Shown here one piece after another: positions 1-8,286 of a DNA stretch of 31,738 nt (position 1 is its first letter; every line of letters starts with the position of its first letter). The position numbers and the translations under genes are program-made. The stretch covers positions 1 through 31,738 of the forward strand of contig CAKTTL010000025.1 of assembly GCA_934615235.1 (NCBI GenBank), in the 5' to 3' direction. Below the pieces are notes generated by a model that saw only the letters and a list, made by a program, of their open reading frames with translations, searched no databases and was not told the origin of the DNA. The stretch is from an uncultured Clostridia bacterium. GTDB lineage: Bacteria; Bacillota; Clostridia; Christensenellales; Aristaeellaceae.

Positions 1-107
1 ACCTTCTTTCTGGAGAAAGAAGGTTCCTCCCCCGAACCCCCTCTTCTAAGAAAGCCGCTTTTATACGCATGCATCCGCCGCTCAGAGGGAGCGGCGGATG
101 CGTTTTT
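1..107 (+). repeat. Modular palindromic intergenic repeat, copy 1 (left edge cut by the window)
   Basis: Positions 1-24 form a perfect 11-bp inverted repeat (ACCTTCTTTCT, 2-nt centre, mirror arm). A C-rich spacer ending in AAGAAAGCCG (about 48-58) follows, then a GC-rich hairpin (71-101). The same three modules in the same order occur near 8018-8120 and, reversed, near 23317-23407. The outer part of the palindrome may lie before position 1. It sits downstream of the DnaJ-like gene. Function is unknown; a non-autonomous mobile or REP-like element is an inference. Confidence 0.75.
71..107 (+). terminator. Rho-independent terminator-like hairpin
   Basis: A 13-bp perfect stem (GCATCCGCCGCTC, 5-nt loop, mirror arm at 89-101) is followed by G and five T residues at 103-107 on the plus strand. 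It would stop plus-strand transcription entering from before the window. The dnaJ-like gene converges on it from the other side, and the minus strand has no T tract after the stem. It is also the hairpin module of repeat copy 1. Confidence 0.6.
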
Positions 108-163
108 CTGTATTCGATGCCAAAATGGCGAAAAGCGTCTCAGGGATTTTTCCGGATACGCCC

Positions 164-841
164 TTAAGTTCTGGAAAGCTGTTCGTAGAGGGCTTTCTGT
201 GCGGGGGTGAGGGTACGCGGGTTCTGGATGACCAGCTCGATGAGCAGGTCGCCGGTACGGCCGCCTGCGCTCAGTCCCTGGCCGCGCAGGCGCAGCTTCT
301 GACCGCTGCGGGAGCCCGCAGGCACCTTGACCTCCAGCGTCTTATCGCTCACGCGCACGTCGATTTTGCCGCCGAGCGCGGCGATCCACGGCGGAATCTC
401 GCAGCGCGCCTCCTGGTCGAGCGAGACCGGCTGCTGCGCGGCACGGCCGCCAAAGCCGCGCGCGCCGCCCCGGCCGAACATGCCGCCGAGGATGTCGCCC
501 AGATCGTCCATATCGATATTGCTCGTCGAATAGGTCCACTGGCCGTTGCCGCCGCCAAACGGGTTGCCACCCCCGAAGGGGTTCCCGCCTCCGCTGAACG
601 GGTTGCCGCCGCGGCCCGCGCCGGCGAACGGGTTCTCCCGCTGCTCGTCGTACTCCTTGCGCTTCTTTTCGTTGCCAAGGGTATCGTAAGCTTCGTTAAC
701 CTTTATAAATTCCTGCTCCGCCGTCTTATCGCCGCCGTTCGCGTCGGGGTGATATTTCTTGGCGAGCTTTCTGTATGCTTTTTTTATTTCTTCGGCCGAC
801 GCCGTCTTCGGCACGCCGAGCACCTTGTAATAATCCGTCAT
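164..841 (-). CDS. DnaJ-type co-chaperone without zinc finger (CbpA-like, short)
   Basis: The 225-residue product starts with a complete J-domain: residues 1-70 include the HPD motif (H31-P32-D33) that stimulates the Hsp70 (DnaK) ATPase. A Gly/Phe/Asn-rich linker follows (about 70-110, with repeated GGGNPF units), then one substrate-binding C-terminal domain (about 140-222). The CxxCxGxG zinc repeats of true DnaJ are absent, so this is a type II (CbpA-like) protein. Only one of the usual two beta-sandwich domains is present, hence a length well below the roughly 300 residues common in the family. AAAGGCGG lies about 10 nt before the ATG. It is probably an accessory cytoplasmic chaperone. The call is firm at family level; client specificity is unknown. 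Confidence 0.9.
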   Translation of the reverse strand: MTDYYKVLGVPKTASAEEIKKAYRKLAKKYHPDANGGDKTAEQEFIKVNEAYDTLGNEKKRKEYDEQRENPFAGAGRGGNPFSGGGNPFGGGNPFGGGNGQWTYSTSNIDMDDLGDILGGMFGRGGARGFGGRAAQQPVSLDQEARCEIPPWIAALGGKIDVRVSDKTLEVKVPAGSRSGQKLRLRGQGLSAGGRTGDLLIELVIQNPRTLTPAQKALYEQLSRT

Positions 842-950
842 ATAAGGCGCACCGCCTTTCTGTCTGTATAGACTTTCTTTGACCTTCGTATTCTACCACA
901 CTCCCTCCGAAAGTGCAATAGGTTTTGAAAGGAAATTTTTTTCGGCGGAT

Positions 951-976
951 AAAAAATAGGGGCGCAAAGCGCCCCT
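951..976 (-). terminator. Terminator of hpf
   Basis: Read on the minus strand, an 8-bp stem (AGGGGCGC, 3-nt loop, mirror arm; 958-976) is followed by A and six T residues (956-951). It lies 24 bases past the hpf stop codon. Confidence 0.85.
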
Positions 977-1000
977 GATAAAATCAACTCAATTTCCGGA

Positions 1001-1534
1001 TTATTTATTCGGCTCCAGCAGGCCCAGGTTGCCGTCCTTGCGCTGATACAGCACGCAGACGTCGTCCGTTTCGGAATTGACGAACACGAAGAACGTATGC
1101 CCCAGCATTTCCATCTGATCAATCGCGTCCTCCACGGACATGGGCTTGACGGGATACGACTTCGTGCGGACGATGCGCGGATTCTCCTCATCCGGCTCGA
1201 ACTCCTCGTAGAATTCCGGCTCGGCCACTTCGAACGCATCCTCGCGCAGGCGCTTCTGCAGACGCGTGCGGTGACGGCGGATCTGCCGCTCAATCTTAAT
1301 CAGCGCGTTATCGATGGACTGATACATATCGTTCGTGCACTCTTCCGCGCGGAGAATGCCGCCCTTGAAGGGAATGGTAATTTCAGCGATGCGGCGCTTG
1401 CCCTCGGCCGAAAGGCGAACCTGCACCTCCGTATCCGGATCAAAATAACGGCCGAGTTTATTAATCTTTTTCTCAATGCGCGCCCAAAGCGCCGGGAAGA
1501 CCGAGAAATCTTTCGAACTCATGCGGATATTCAT
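1001..1534 (-). CDS. hpf: Ribosome hibernation promoting factor, long form
   Basis: This 177-residue protein has the long-HPF layout. The N-terminal YfiA-like domain (about 1-100) binds the 30S decoding region. A linker follows, then a C-terminal dimerisation domain (about 120-177, with the stretch PVKPMSVEDAIDQMEMLGH and a terminal LYQRKDGNLGLLEP) that drives 100S ribosome dimers in stationary phase. I chose the ATG at 1534 because AAGGAGG sits 8 nt upstream; a frame extension six codons longer would place its start on that Shine-Dalgarno. It is monocistronic, with its own terminator at 951-976 and an AT-rich leader upstream. Family assignment is confident. Confidence 0.95.
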   Translation of the reverse strand: MNIRMSSKDFSVFPALWARIEKKINKLGRYFDPDTEVQVRLSAEGKRRIAEITIPFKGGILRAEECTNDMYQSIDNALIKIERQIRRHRTRLQKRLREDAFEVAEPEFYEEFEPDEENPRIVRTKSYPVKPMSVEDAIDQMEMLGHTFFVFVNSETDDVCVLYQRKDGNLGLLEPNK

Positions 1535-1740
1535 AAACCGTACCTCCTTCAAATTGAGATGGGTTTTTCGACCATGTTTTATAAATTCGATACGCCGGTC
1601 AAAAAATCCTTCTATAAATTATATGGAATATCGCATAATTTGCGCAGAACGCATCCGCGCTTCGCACGTCCTCTGCGACATGGAATAGAATATTCCCGGT
1701 TTGCAAACTGAATATTAACTTTTGCCGGGAAAATGGAAAT

Positions 1741-1770
1741 AAAAAAAGGAGAGAGCGGATTGCTCTCTCC
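1741..1770 (-). terminator. Terminator of the dCMP deaminase/MATE unit
   Basis: On the minus strand a 9-bp perfect stem (GGAGAGAGC with mirror arm, 5-nt loop; 1748-1770) is followed by seven T residues (1747-1741). It begins 8 bases past the MATE stop codon. The roughly 200 bases between it and hpf are AT-rich and hold no gene that I can support. Confidence 0.9.
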
Positions 1771-1777
1771 CGGCTGT

Positions 1778-3148
1778 TCAGCATTGCAGCGCCCTTGCGT
1801 GCTCCAGCCACTTGCCGCGCTTATAGTAAATCACAAACAGCACCGACGTGAACGCCCAGCTGGTCGGGTAGCTGTAAATCATCGTGGTCACATACGCGCC
1901 CATCCAGTGCGCGACTTCAATCCACACGATGCGGAACAGGCAGATGCCGCCCGCGATCATCAGCATCGGAACGAGCGAATCGCCCGCGCCGCGCATCGCG
2001 CCGCTGAGCACGCAGATGAGCACATATGTAAAGAAGTACGGATACGCGCAGCGCATCATCTCCATCGCCGCGGCCACAACGTCGCCCTCATTCGTAAACA
2101 GGCTGACGATCTTATCGCCCATCAGGTACAAAAGGCCGCTGAAGGCGAAGGAGAAGCCGAACGCCATCGCCGCGCAGGAGCGAACGCCCTTATGCACGCG
2201 ATCCAGCTTGCGCGCGCCGATATTCTGCCCGGAGAAGGTGGTGATGGAAATGCCGAACGCGTCCATGACCATCCAGAAGAAGCTGTCGATTTTGCCGTAA
2301 GCCGTCCAGCCTGCGGCAACGTTCGTGCCGAAGGAATTGACGTTGGCCTGAATGAACACGTTCGAAATCGAATACATCATCGACTGCAGGCCGGCCGGGA
2401 AACCGATACGCAGAATATCGCCCAGCAGCGAGCGGTCGATGCGGATTTTTTTCAGGTTCAGCCGGTAGCAGTCATTCGAGCGCGCCAGCATAATCAGAAT
2501 GATCACGCTGCTCACGCCCTCGGTCGCGATGGTCGCAATCGCCGCGCCCGCAACGCCCATATGGAACACGCACACGAACAGCAGGTCGAGCGCGACGTTG
2601 CACAGGCAGCAGACGATCAGCACGTACAGCGGCCGCTTCGAATCGCCGATCGCGCGCAGGATGCCGGAGCCGATATTATAGATGAGCAGGAAAATCACGC
2701 CGACGAAGTAAATGCGCATATACGTGCGCGCATCCGCGAGCACGTCGTCCGGCGTGTTCATGATGCGCAGCCCGAGCGGCGTGAACAGATACCCCGCAAC
2801 CAGCAGGAACACGCCGCCCAGCAGCGCCATCGCAATCGCCGTATGCACGCTGCGGGATACGCCGTCCGTATCCTTCGCGCCGTACTGCTGCGAGATAACG
2901 ACCGTCGCGCCGCTGGACAGGCCGACGAAGAAGCCGACCAGCAGGTTGATGAGCACGGCCGTCGTACCGCCGACGGCCGCCAGCGCTTCCTTGCCTACAA
3001 AGTTGCCCACAACAACCGCGTCCACGGTGTTGTACATCTGCTGGAAAAACGTGCCCAGCACGATGGGGAAAAAGAACTTGAGCAGTTGTTGCCAGATCAC
3101 GCCCTCGGTGATCCCGTTATCGTAAACCGCAGCTTTAGAAGAACGCAT
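1778..3148 (-). CDS. MATE-family multidrug/cation antiporter
   Basis: The 456-residue polytopic membrane protein matches the MATE family in length and in its duplicated six-helix halves. Typical elements include the N-terminal stretch FFFPIVLGTFFQQMYN with VVVGNFVG following, and RAIGDSKRPL between helices. It would export drugs or metabolites in exchange for Na+ or H+. I place the start at the ATG at 3148, just after GGAGGAG; the longer upstream frame has no better site and would add 25 hydrophilic residues. The gene lies 83 bp downstream of dCMP deaminase on the same strand and ends at a strong terminator. The substrate cannot be read from sequence. Confidence 0.9.
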   Translation of the reverse strand: MRSSKAAVYDNGITEGVIWQQLLKFFFPIVLGTFFQQMYNTVDAVVVGNFVGKEALAAVGGTTAVLINLLVGFFVGLSSGATVVISQQYGAKDTDGVSRSVHTAIAMALLGGVFLLVAGYLFTPLGLRIMNTPDDVLADARTYMRIYFVGVIFLLIYNIGSGILRAIGDSKRPLYVLIVCCLCNVALDLLFVCVFHMGVAGAAIATIATEGVSSVIILIMLARSNDCYRLNLKKIRIDRSLLGDILRIGFPAGLQSMMYSISNVFIQANVNSFGTNVAAGWTAYGKIDSFFWMVMDAFGISITTFSGQNIGARKLDRVHKGVRSCAAMAFGFSFAFSGLLYLMGDKIVSLFTNEGDVVAAAMEMMRCAYPYFFTYVLICVLSGAMRGAGDSLVPMLMIAGGICLFRIVWIEVAHWMGAYVTTMIYSYPTSWAFTSVLFVIYYKRGKWLEHARALQC

Positions 3149-3231
3149 AGCTCCTCCGTTTTTGCGCGCTTGCGCGCGAAATTCATCCATTATCAGTATA
3201 TCCCTTTCCCCTGCGGCTGTCAAAGGATAGT

Positions 3232-3684
3232 TTATCCTTCCCTGTACTGCTCGACGATCACGCCCGCCTCGTCGAAAAGCGCCAGCGCGAATTCATCCGG
3301 ATAGCCCTGCTCGTACACCACGCGCGTGATCCCCGCGTTGATGAGAATTTTCGCGCACTGGCCGCACGGCTGGTGCGTGCAGTACAGCGTCGCGCCCTCG
3401 AGGCAGACGCCCAGCTTCGCCGCCTGCACGATGGCGTTCTGCTCGGCGTGCACGGCGTAGCAGACCTCGTGACGCGTCCCGGAGGGGATATTCAGCTTGC
3501 GGCGCAGGCACTCGCCGCGCTGCATGCAGCTGGTCACGCCGGCGGGCGCGCCGTTGTAGCCCGTCGTCAGGATGCGCTTATCGCGCACGACGACCGCGCC
3601 GATTTTCCGATTCTCCTGAAAGCAGCTGGACCAGGTGGCCACCAGCCGCGCCATTTCCATAAACCGTCTGTCCCACTTGTTCAC
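3232..3684 (-). CDS. Deoxycytidylate (dCMP) deaminase, ComEB family
   Basis: This zinc-dependent cytidine-deaminase-fold enzyme converts dCMP to dUMP, feeding dTMP synthesis. With the start chosen here the protein has 150 residues. The catalytic HAE motif is H79-A-E81 and the second zinc motif is PCGQC (C107, C110). The family signature GYNGAP lies at 42-47, and WDRRFMEMA near the N terminus aligns with the usual family start. I chose the GTG at 3684 because GGGAGG lies 8 nt upstream; an in-frame ATG further upstream (3708) has weaker spacing and adds non-conserved residues. It is probably cotranscribed with the downstream MATE gene. Assignment is firm, but whether it is regulated by dCTP/dTTP is not determined. 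Confidence 0.92.
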   Translation of the reverse strand: MNKWDRRFMEMARLVATWSSCFQENRKIGAVVVRDKRILTTGYNGAPAGVTSCMQRGECLRRKLNIPSGTRHEVCYAVHAEQNAIVQAAKLGVCLEGATLYCTHQPCGQCAKILINAGITRVVYEQGYPDEFALALFDEAGVIVEQYREG

Positions 3685-3770
3685 GACGCGTTCCTCCCCC
3701 GTTTTCATTCCCCACCAGAATACCACATGGCGGCGGGCATGTCATCTCTTTTTTCGCCATACGATGCGGT

Positions 3771-5069
3771 ATGAGAAAAAAGAGTCTTGCAGGGCAGGCG
3801 GCCGTTTTGTCCGTCTCCAACGGAATCACGCGCGCGCTCGGGTTCGCGCTGCGGGTGCTGCTTTCGCGCCGCCTGGGCGCGGAGGGCACAGGCGTACTGG
3901 AGCTGGCCAGCAGCGCGCATATGCTGTGGATCGCCCCGGTCACGGCGGGGCTGCCGATGGCCGTCGCGACGGAAACGGCGGCCGGGCGCGGGGACGAAGC
4001 GCTGCGCGCGGGGAAACGGCTGGCGCTGCGCGTCTCCCTCGCGATGCTGCCGGCGCTGGCGCTTCTGTCGCCGCTGATCGCCGTGCTGCTGGGCGACGCG
4101 CGCACGCTGCCGGCGCTGTGGTGCTATCTGCCGTGCCTGCCGGTGCTGGGCGTTTCGGCGGTTTATAACGGCTGGTGCTACGGCGCGGGCGATACGCTGC
4201 CGCCATCCGTTTCGGAGTTTTTCGAGCAGGTGCTGCGCCTGGTAATCTGCGCGGCGCTGCTTTTCTCTTTTCCGCGCATGCGCGCGGCATATGGCGCGGC
4301 CGTCCCCGCGCTGGCAACGCTGCTGGGCGAGACGGCGGGGCTTGCGCTCGTCTGGCGGATGCTGAAAAAACGCGGCGCGCCGCTTGCCGGCCCCGCGCCG
4401 CGCGAAATGCAGCAAAAGCTCTGGCGTCTTTCCACGCCGATGACGTGGATGCGGCTGTCGAACACGCTCACCCGCACGGCGGGCGCGATCGTCATCCCGC
4501 TGCGCCTGCGGGCGGGCGGTCTCGCCGCGCAGGAAGCGACGGCGCGTCTGGGCATGCTCAACGGCATGGCGATGCCCTGGGTGATGCTGCCGGGCGTGTT
4601 CACAGGCGCGCTGGCCGTCGTGGCGGGCCCGGCGATTGCCCGCAGGCGCGAAAACCCGGGAGCGCTGCGCAGTCTCGCGCTGCATCTGACGGCCGCGGCG
4701 CTCGCAATTTCCGCGCCGATGGCGCTGCTCGTCTCCTTCGGCGCGCCGATGCTGGCGGGCGCTGTCTACCGGCAGGCCGAAGTGGGGCCGCTCCTGCGCC
4801 AGCTTGCGCCGCTGGTGCCGCTGTGCGGCGTGCAGCAGGTGCTCTCCGGCATGCTCACCGGCATGGAAAAGCAAAGGAACCTGCTTGCGTCCTCGCTCAC
4901 GGGTTCCCTCATTACGCTGGTTCTCGATTTTTTTCTCGTTCGCAATTTCCGCCTGACGGGCTGCGCGCTGGCGCGCATCGCCGGGCAGGCGGTTACGCTC
5001 TCGATGAATCTGTTCACCCTTTCGCGCGCGATGCGCGATGCGCGGCAATCGTCGCCGTCAGCAGAATAA
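3771..5069 (+). CDS. SpoVB/MurJ-like lipid-linked oligosaccharide flippase
   Basis: A 432-residue polytopic membrane protein of the MOP/MVF flippase superfamily. Hallmarks are the start QAAVLSVSNGITRALGF, the central SEFFEQVLRL stretch, and the late QQVLSGMLTGMEKQ segment, all similar to SpoVB/YtgP-type proteins that move cell-wall or polysaccharide lipid intermediates outward. It is shorter than SpoVB of Bacillus (about 518 residues), so it may have fewer helices. The start lies 86 bases from the divergent dCMP deaminase gene and has no convincing ribosome binding site. Its last 56 bases overlap the 3' end of comF on the other strand. A role in sporulation cortex or peptidoglycan synthesis is inference from the family. 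Confidence 0.8.
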   Translation: MRKKSLAGQAAVLSVSNGITRALGFALRVLLSRRLGAEGTGVLELASSAHMLWIAPVTAGLPMAVATETAAGRGDEALRAGKRLALRVSLAMLPALALLSPLIAVLLGDARTLPALWCYLPCLPVLGVSAVYNGWCYGAGDTLPPSVSEFFEQVLRLVICAALLFSFPRMRAAYGAAVPALATLLGETAGLALVWRMLKKRGAPLAGPAPREMQQKLWRLSTPMTWMRLSNTLTRTAGAIVIPLRLRAGGLAAQEATARLGMLNGMAMPWVMLPGVFTGALAVVAGPAIARRRENPGALRSLALHLTAAALAISAPMALLVSFGAPMLAGAVYRQAEVGPLLRQLAPLVPLCGVQQVLSGMLTGMEKQRNLLASSLTGSLITLVLDFFLVRNFRLTGCALARIAGQAVTLSMNLFTLSRAMRDARQSSPSAE

Positions 5070-5733
5070 CCCGCTCCGCGCCCGCGTCCCGCAGCGTCCG
5101 GACGCAGCTTTTCGCCGTCGCGCCCGTCGTGCGCACGTCGTCGACGAGGATCACCCGCAGCCCGGCCACGTTTTCGCGGCAGCGGAAGACGTTGGCGACG
5201 TTCTTCTCCCGCTCCTCGGCAGAAAGGTGCGTCTGCGTTTTCGTATAGCGCACGCGCTCCAGCGCGTCGAGCACCGGCAGGTTCATCCGCCGCCCGATCG
5301 CTTCGCACAGAACCTGCGACTGGTTAAAGCCGCGTTCCCGCTCGCGCAGGCGATTGAGCGGCGCGGGCACGAGCGCGTCGAACGGCTCCTCCGGCAGGCA
5401 CGCGCTCATCGCGTCCGCCAGCGGATCGGCCGCTTCGCGCACGCAATCGTATTTGAGCCTGCGCACAAGACTGCCGGCCGCGCCCGCATAGGCGTAGGGC
5501 GCGCAGCTGACAAGAAAATCGCGCGGCAGTTTCGCGGAGCAATCCGTACACAGCGTTTTCCACCCCTCCGCGCCGCAGCCGGGGCAGCGCGGCGGAAGCG
5601 GCGAGGCCAGCTCCTCCCGGCATTCGCGGCAGAGCAGCCCGGCTTCATCGTCGGTCCGCAGCGCGCCGCAGGCGACGCAGCAGGCGCCGCGCGGGTATAA
5701 AAGCGCGCAAAGCGCGCCCCAAAAACGCCTCAC
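5014..5733 (-). CDS. comF: ComF-family phosphoribosyltransferase-like protein
   Basis: About 239 residues. The N-terminal zinc ribbon has paired cysteines (CCVACG, CREC, CPGCG, CTDC), and a PRTase domain follows with the PRPP-loop motif VILVDDVRTTGAT near residue 195. Family members act in uptake of transforming DNA and in processing of imported single-stranded DNA. The start is uncertain. A GTG at 5733 overlaps the recD2 stop as GTGA and gives the family-typical beginning RRFWGALCALLYP; an ATG at 5751 would add six residues, mostly alanine. Neither has a clear Shine-Dalgarno, which fits translational coupling to recD2. The 3' end overlaps the convergent flippase gene by 56 bp. Confidence 0.88.
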   Translation of the reverse strand: MRRFWGALCALLYPRGACCVACGALRTDDEAGLLCRECREELASPLPPRCPGCGAEGWKTLCTDCSAKLPRDFLVSCAPYAYAGAAGSLVRRLKYDCVREAADPLADAMSACLPEEPFDALVPAPLNRLRERERGFNQSQVLCEAIGRRMNLPVLDALERVRYTKTQTHLSAEEREKNVANVFRCRENVAGLRVILVDDVRTTGATAKSCVRTLRDAGAERVILLTATIAAHRASRAKG

Positions 5734-7931
5734 TGCGGCTGCCGCAGCCATTGCTTGAGCGCCGAATAGCGCTTTGCGATGTTGACGTTCTGCACCATCT
5801 GCGCGACGCACGCGTCGCGGCCGACGAGCACGACCATCTTCTTCGCGCGCGTGACGGCCGTATAGAAGAGGTTGCGCGTCAGCAGCATCGGCGGGCCGCC
5901 CACCGCGGGCATGATCACCACCGGGAACTCGCTGCCCTGGCTCTTATGGACGGACACGCAGTACGCCAGCTCGAGATCCTCCAGCGAGCCGGAATCATAC
6001 CGCGCTTCGCGCTCGTCGTCGAAACGGACGAGCACCTCGCGGTCTTCGCGGTTCACTTCCTCCACAAACCCCATATCTCCGTTGAAAACGCCTTCGCCCT
6101 CTTCCCAGCCGCCGCCGTATTTCGGCTTGCGCCAGGCCATGTTGTAATCGTTGCGCGTCTGCATCACCTTATCGCCGGGACGGAAGGCGGTATCGCCGAA
6201 GGTAACCTCCTCCATGCCCTCGCGCGGCGGGTTGAAGCAGTTCTGCAGCGCGATATTGAGCGCGTACACGCCGCTCTCGCCCTTTTTCGTCGGCGAAAGC
6301 ACCTGAATATCCTTCAGCGGATCGACCCCGGCATACGCGGGCAGGCGGCGTCTGGCCAGGTCGACGATGCGCTGCGCGGCCTGCGCGCCCGTTTCGCAGC
6401 GTTCAAGGAAAAAGTCCGTCCCCTTGCTGTTGGTGACGGGCATTTCGCCGGCGTTGATGCGGTGCGCGTTGAGGACGATCATACTCTCGCCCTCCTGCCG
6501 GTAAATTTCCTTCAGCCATACCACGGGCATCGCGTCGCTCTCCAGTATATCGCGCAGCACGTTGCCCGCCCCGACCGACGGCAGCTGATCCGCGTCGCCC
6601 ACGAGAATCAGTCTCGTCCCGGGCACCAGCGCGCGCAGAAGCGAGCGCATCAGGAAAATATCGACCATCGACATTTCGTCGACGATGACCACGTCGGCCT
6701 CGATGGGGTTGCTCTCGTCGCGCGCGAACTGACCGTCCCCGCCGCCGTATTCGAGCAGGCGGTGGATGGTCTTCGCCTCCGCGCCCGTCGCCTCGCTCAT
6801 GCGCTTGGCGGCGCGTCCCGTCGGCGCGGCGAGCACCACGTCGTCGTCCGCGTCGAGCAGCTTCAAAACGCAGCGGAGGATGGTCGTCTTGCCCGTGCCG
6901 GGGCCGCCGGTAATGACCGACACGCCCTCGCACACCGCCGCGCGCACGGCCTTGCGCTGATCGGCGTTGAGCGTCTTGCCGTTTTCCTTCTCCCATTTGG
7001 CGATGCGCTTATCCAGCTCCGGGTCGGGCCGGTAAGGCAGCGCCTCGAGCAGATCGAGCAGCCGCTGAGCGGTTTCCGATTCCGCGCTGAACGCGCGGGG
7101 CATATAAATCGCCTCGTGCTCCTCCACCTCGCGGCTGATCAGCCCGTGCGTGAGAATCGCGCCCTGCAGCGCGTTTTCGATCGCCTCCTGCGGCGCGGAA
7201 AGCAGCCGCGCGGCCTGATAGACGAGCATCTCGCGCGGCAGGTACGTATGGCCGCCCGAAGCCGACGCTTCCGTCAGCACGAAGAACAATCCGGCGCGCA
7301 GGCGCGCGGGATCGTCCGGCGACATGCCCTGCGCGGCGGCGATCCGGTCGGCGGTGCGAAACCCGAGCCCCTCGATATCCTCGACGAGCCGGTAAGGCGA
7401 GCGGCGCAGAATCTCCTGTGTGCTCTCCTTATATTTATCAAAGATTTTCATCGCCATCGCGGGCGAAAGATCGAACGACTGCAAAAGCACCATCGCGTCG
7501 CGCATCTGCGCCTGCGAGGCGAAGCTTTCCGCCAGCTGCACGGCGCGCTTTTTGCCAATGCCCGGCACCTGCGTCAGCCGCTCGGGATCGTACTGCAGCA
7601 CGTCCAGCGCTTCCGCGCCGAACTCTTCCACAATCGCTTTCGCCGTCGACGGCCCGATGCCCTTGATCAGCCCCGACCCCAGATACCGTTCCACCGCGGA
7701 AACCGTCGTCGGCTTGACCGGCTCGCACATCGTCACGCGAATCTGCTTGCCGTACTGCGCATGCTCCGTCCACTCGCCCGTCAGCACGGCGCGCTCCCCC
7801 GCCGCCACCGCGGGCATCACGCCCACAGCCGACGTTCGCGTGCCGTTATCCAGCCGGATCTGCAGCACCGTAAACCCGTTATCCTCGTTCCGAAACGAAA
7901 CGTTTGTCACCAGCACTTCAAACTTTTCCAT
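5730..7931 (-). CDS. recD2: RecD2-type ATP-dependent 5'-3' DNA helicase
   Basis: The 733-residue length and domain order fit RecD2, the RecBC-independent RecD. The N-terminal OB-like region and helix-hairpin-helix repeats (about 1-200, including KGIGPSTAKAI and VPGIGKKRA) precede the superfamily 1B motor. The motor has Walker A GGPGTGKTT at 342-350, Walker B VDEMSM near 417-422, GDADQLPSVGAG, and the late VSVHKSQGSE and YTAVTRAKK motifs. It acts in DNA repair and replication-fork processing. The ATG at 7931 has only a weak AAAGG a base or two away. Downstream comF overlaps the stop codon, so the pair is coupled. Between this gene and GH32 lie repeat elements. Confidence 0.95.
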   Translation of the reverse strand: MEKFEVLVTNVSFRNEDNGFTVLQIRLDNGTRTSAVGVMPAVAAGERAVLTGEWTEHAQYGKQIRVTMCEPVKPTTVSAVERYLGSGLIKGIGPSTAKAIVEEFGAEALDVLQYDPERLTQVPGIGKKRAVQLAESFASQAQMRDAMVLLQSFDLSPAMAMKIFDKYKESTQEILRRSPYRLVEDIEGLGFRTADRIAAAQGMSPDDPARLRAGLFFVLTEASASGGHTYLPREMLVYQAARLLSAPQEAIENALQGAILTHGLISREVEEHEAIYMPRAFSAESETAQRLLDLLEALPYRPDPELDKRIAKWEKENGKTLNADQRKAVRAAVCEGVSVITGGPGTGKTTILRCVLKLLDADDDVVLAAPTGRAAKRMSEATGAEAKTIHRLLEYGGGDGQFARDESNPIEADVVIVDEMSMVDIFLMRSLLRALVPGTRLILVGDADQLPSVGAGNVLRDILESDAMPVVWLKEIYRQEGESMIVLNAHRINAGEMPVTNSKGTDFFLERCETGAQAAQRIVDLARRRLPAYAGVDPLKDIQVLSPTKKGESGVYALNIALQNCFNPPREGMEEVTFGDTAFRPGDKVMQTRNDYNMAWRKPKYGGGWEEGEGVFNGDMGFVEEVNREDREVLVRFDDEREARYDSGSLEDLELAYCVSVHKSQGSEFPVVIMPAVGGPPMLLTRNLFYTAVTRAKKMVVLVGRDACVAQMVQNVNIAKRYSALKQWLRQPQ

Positions 7932-8017
7932 ACCTTTATTATCGCGCGTAAGCCGCGTTTTGGCAAGGGGGACGAAAGAGAAAACGAAGAGGGAAACGAA
8001 AGAGAACGTGGGGATTG

Positions 8018-8120
8018 CGGGGGAAACCCTTCTTTCAGGAGAAAGAAGGGTTTCCCCCGCGCCCCCTTCCGAAGAAAGCCGTTTTCGCCGTCCGCCCCTC
8101 GGAGGGAGGGGCGGACGGCG
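8018..8120 (+). repeat. Modular palindromic intergenic repeat, copy 2
   Basis: It begins with a perfect 19-bp inverted repeat (8018-8036 and 8041-8059, AGGA centre). Next comes the spacer CGCCCCCTTCC then GAAGAAAGCCG (to 8081), then a 15-bp perfect hairpin with GGAGG loop (8086-8120). Module order matches copy 1. The element fills the gap between recD2 and GH32. No T tract follows either hairpin, so termination is uncertain. Confidence 0.85.
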
Positions 8121-8286
8121 GGGGCGGGAAACGGGGGTTGCCGGTTATGCGGTAATATCACGGGATACGAGGGGAGCGCGCGCCCCTTTCCGAAGAAAGC
8201 CGTTTCCGCCGCCCGCCCCTCGGAGGGAGGGGCGGGCGGCGGGGCGGGAAACGGGGGTGCCGGTTATGCAATAATATCCCAGGACG
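8059..8286. repeat. Near-tandem duplication of about 110 bp including the GH32 3' tip
   Basis: Unit A (about 8059-8170) and unit B (about 8180-8286) align nearly base for base with a 121-bp period. Both contain the spacer, the GC hairpin (8086-8120; 8207-8241), GGCGGGAAACGGGGGT, and then CCGGTTATGC followed by sequence matching the last codons of the GH32 gene. Only unit B is the functional gene end; unit A carries a diverged copy of the last seven or so codons and stop. Confidence 0.8.

Noticed and set aside
1733..3304. A 523-residue open frame on the plus strand opposite the MATE gene
   Set aside because: Its His/Arg/Ala-rich translation is typical of antisense to a high-GC membrane protein gene; there is no ribosome binding site or domain.
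4175..5248. A plus-strand frame in another phase over the flippase gene, and the 447-residue minus-strand frame at 3705-5048
   Set aside because: Both have low-complexity Ala/Arg-rich translations; the flippase frame alone shows membrane helices and family motifs.
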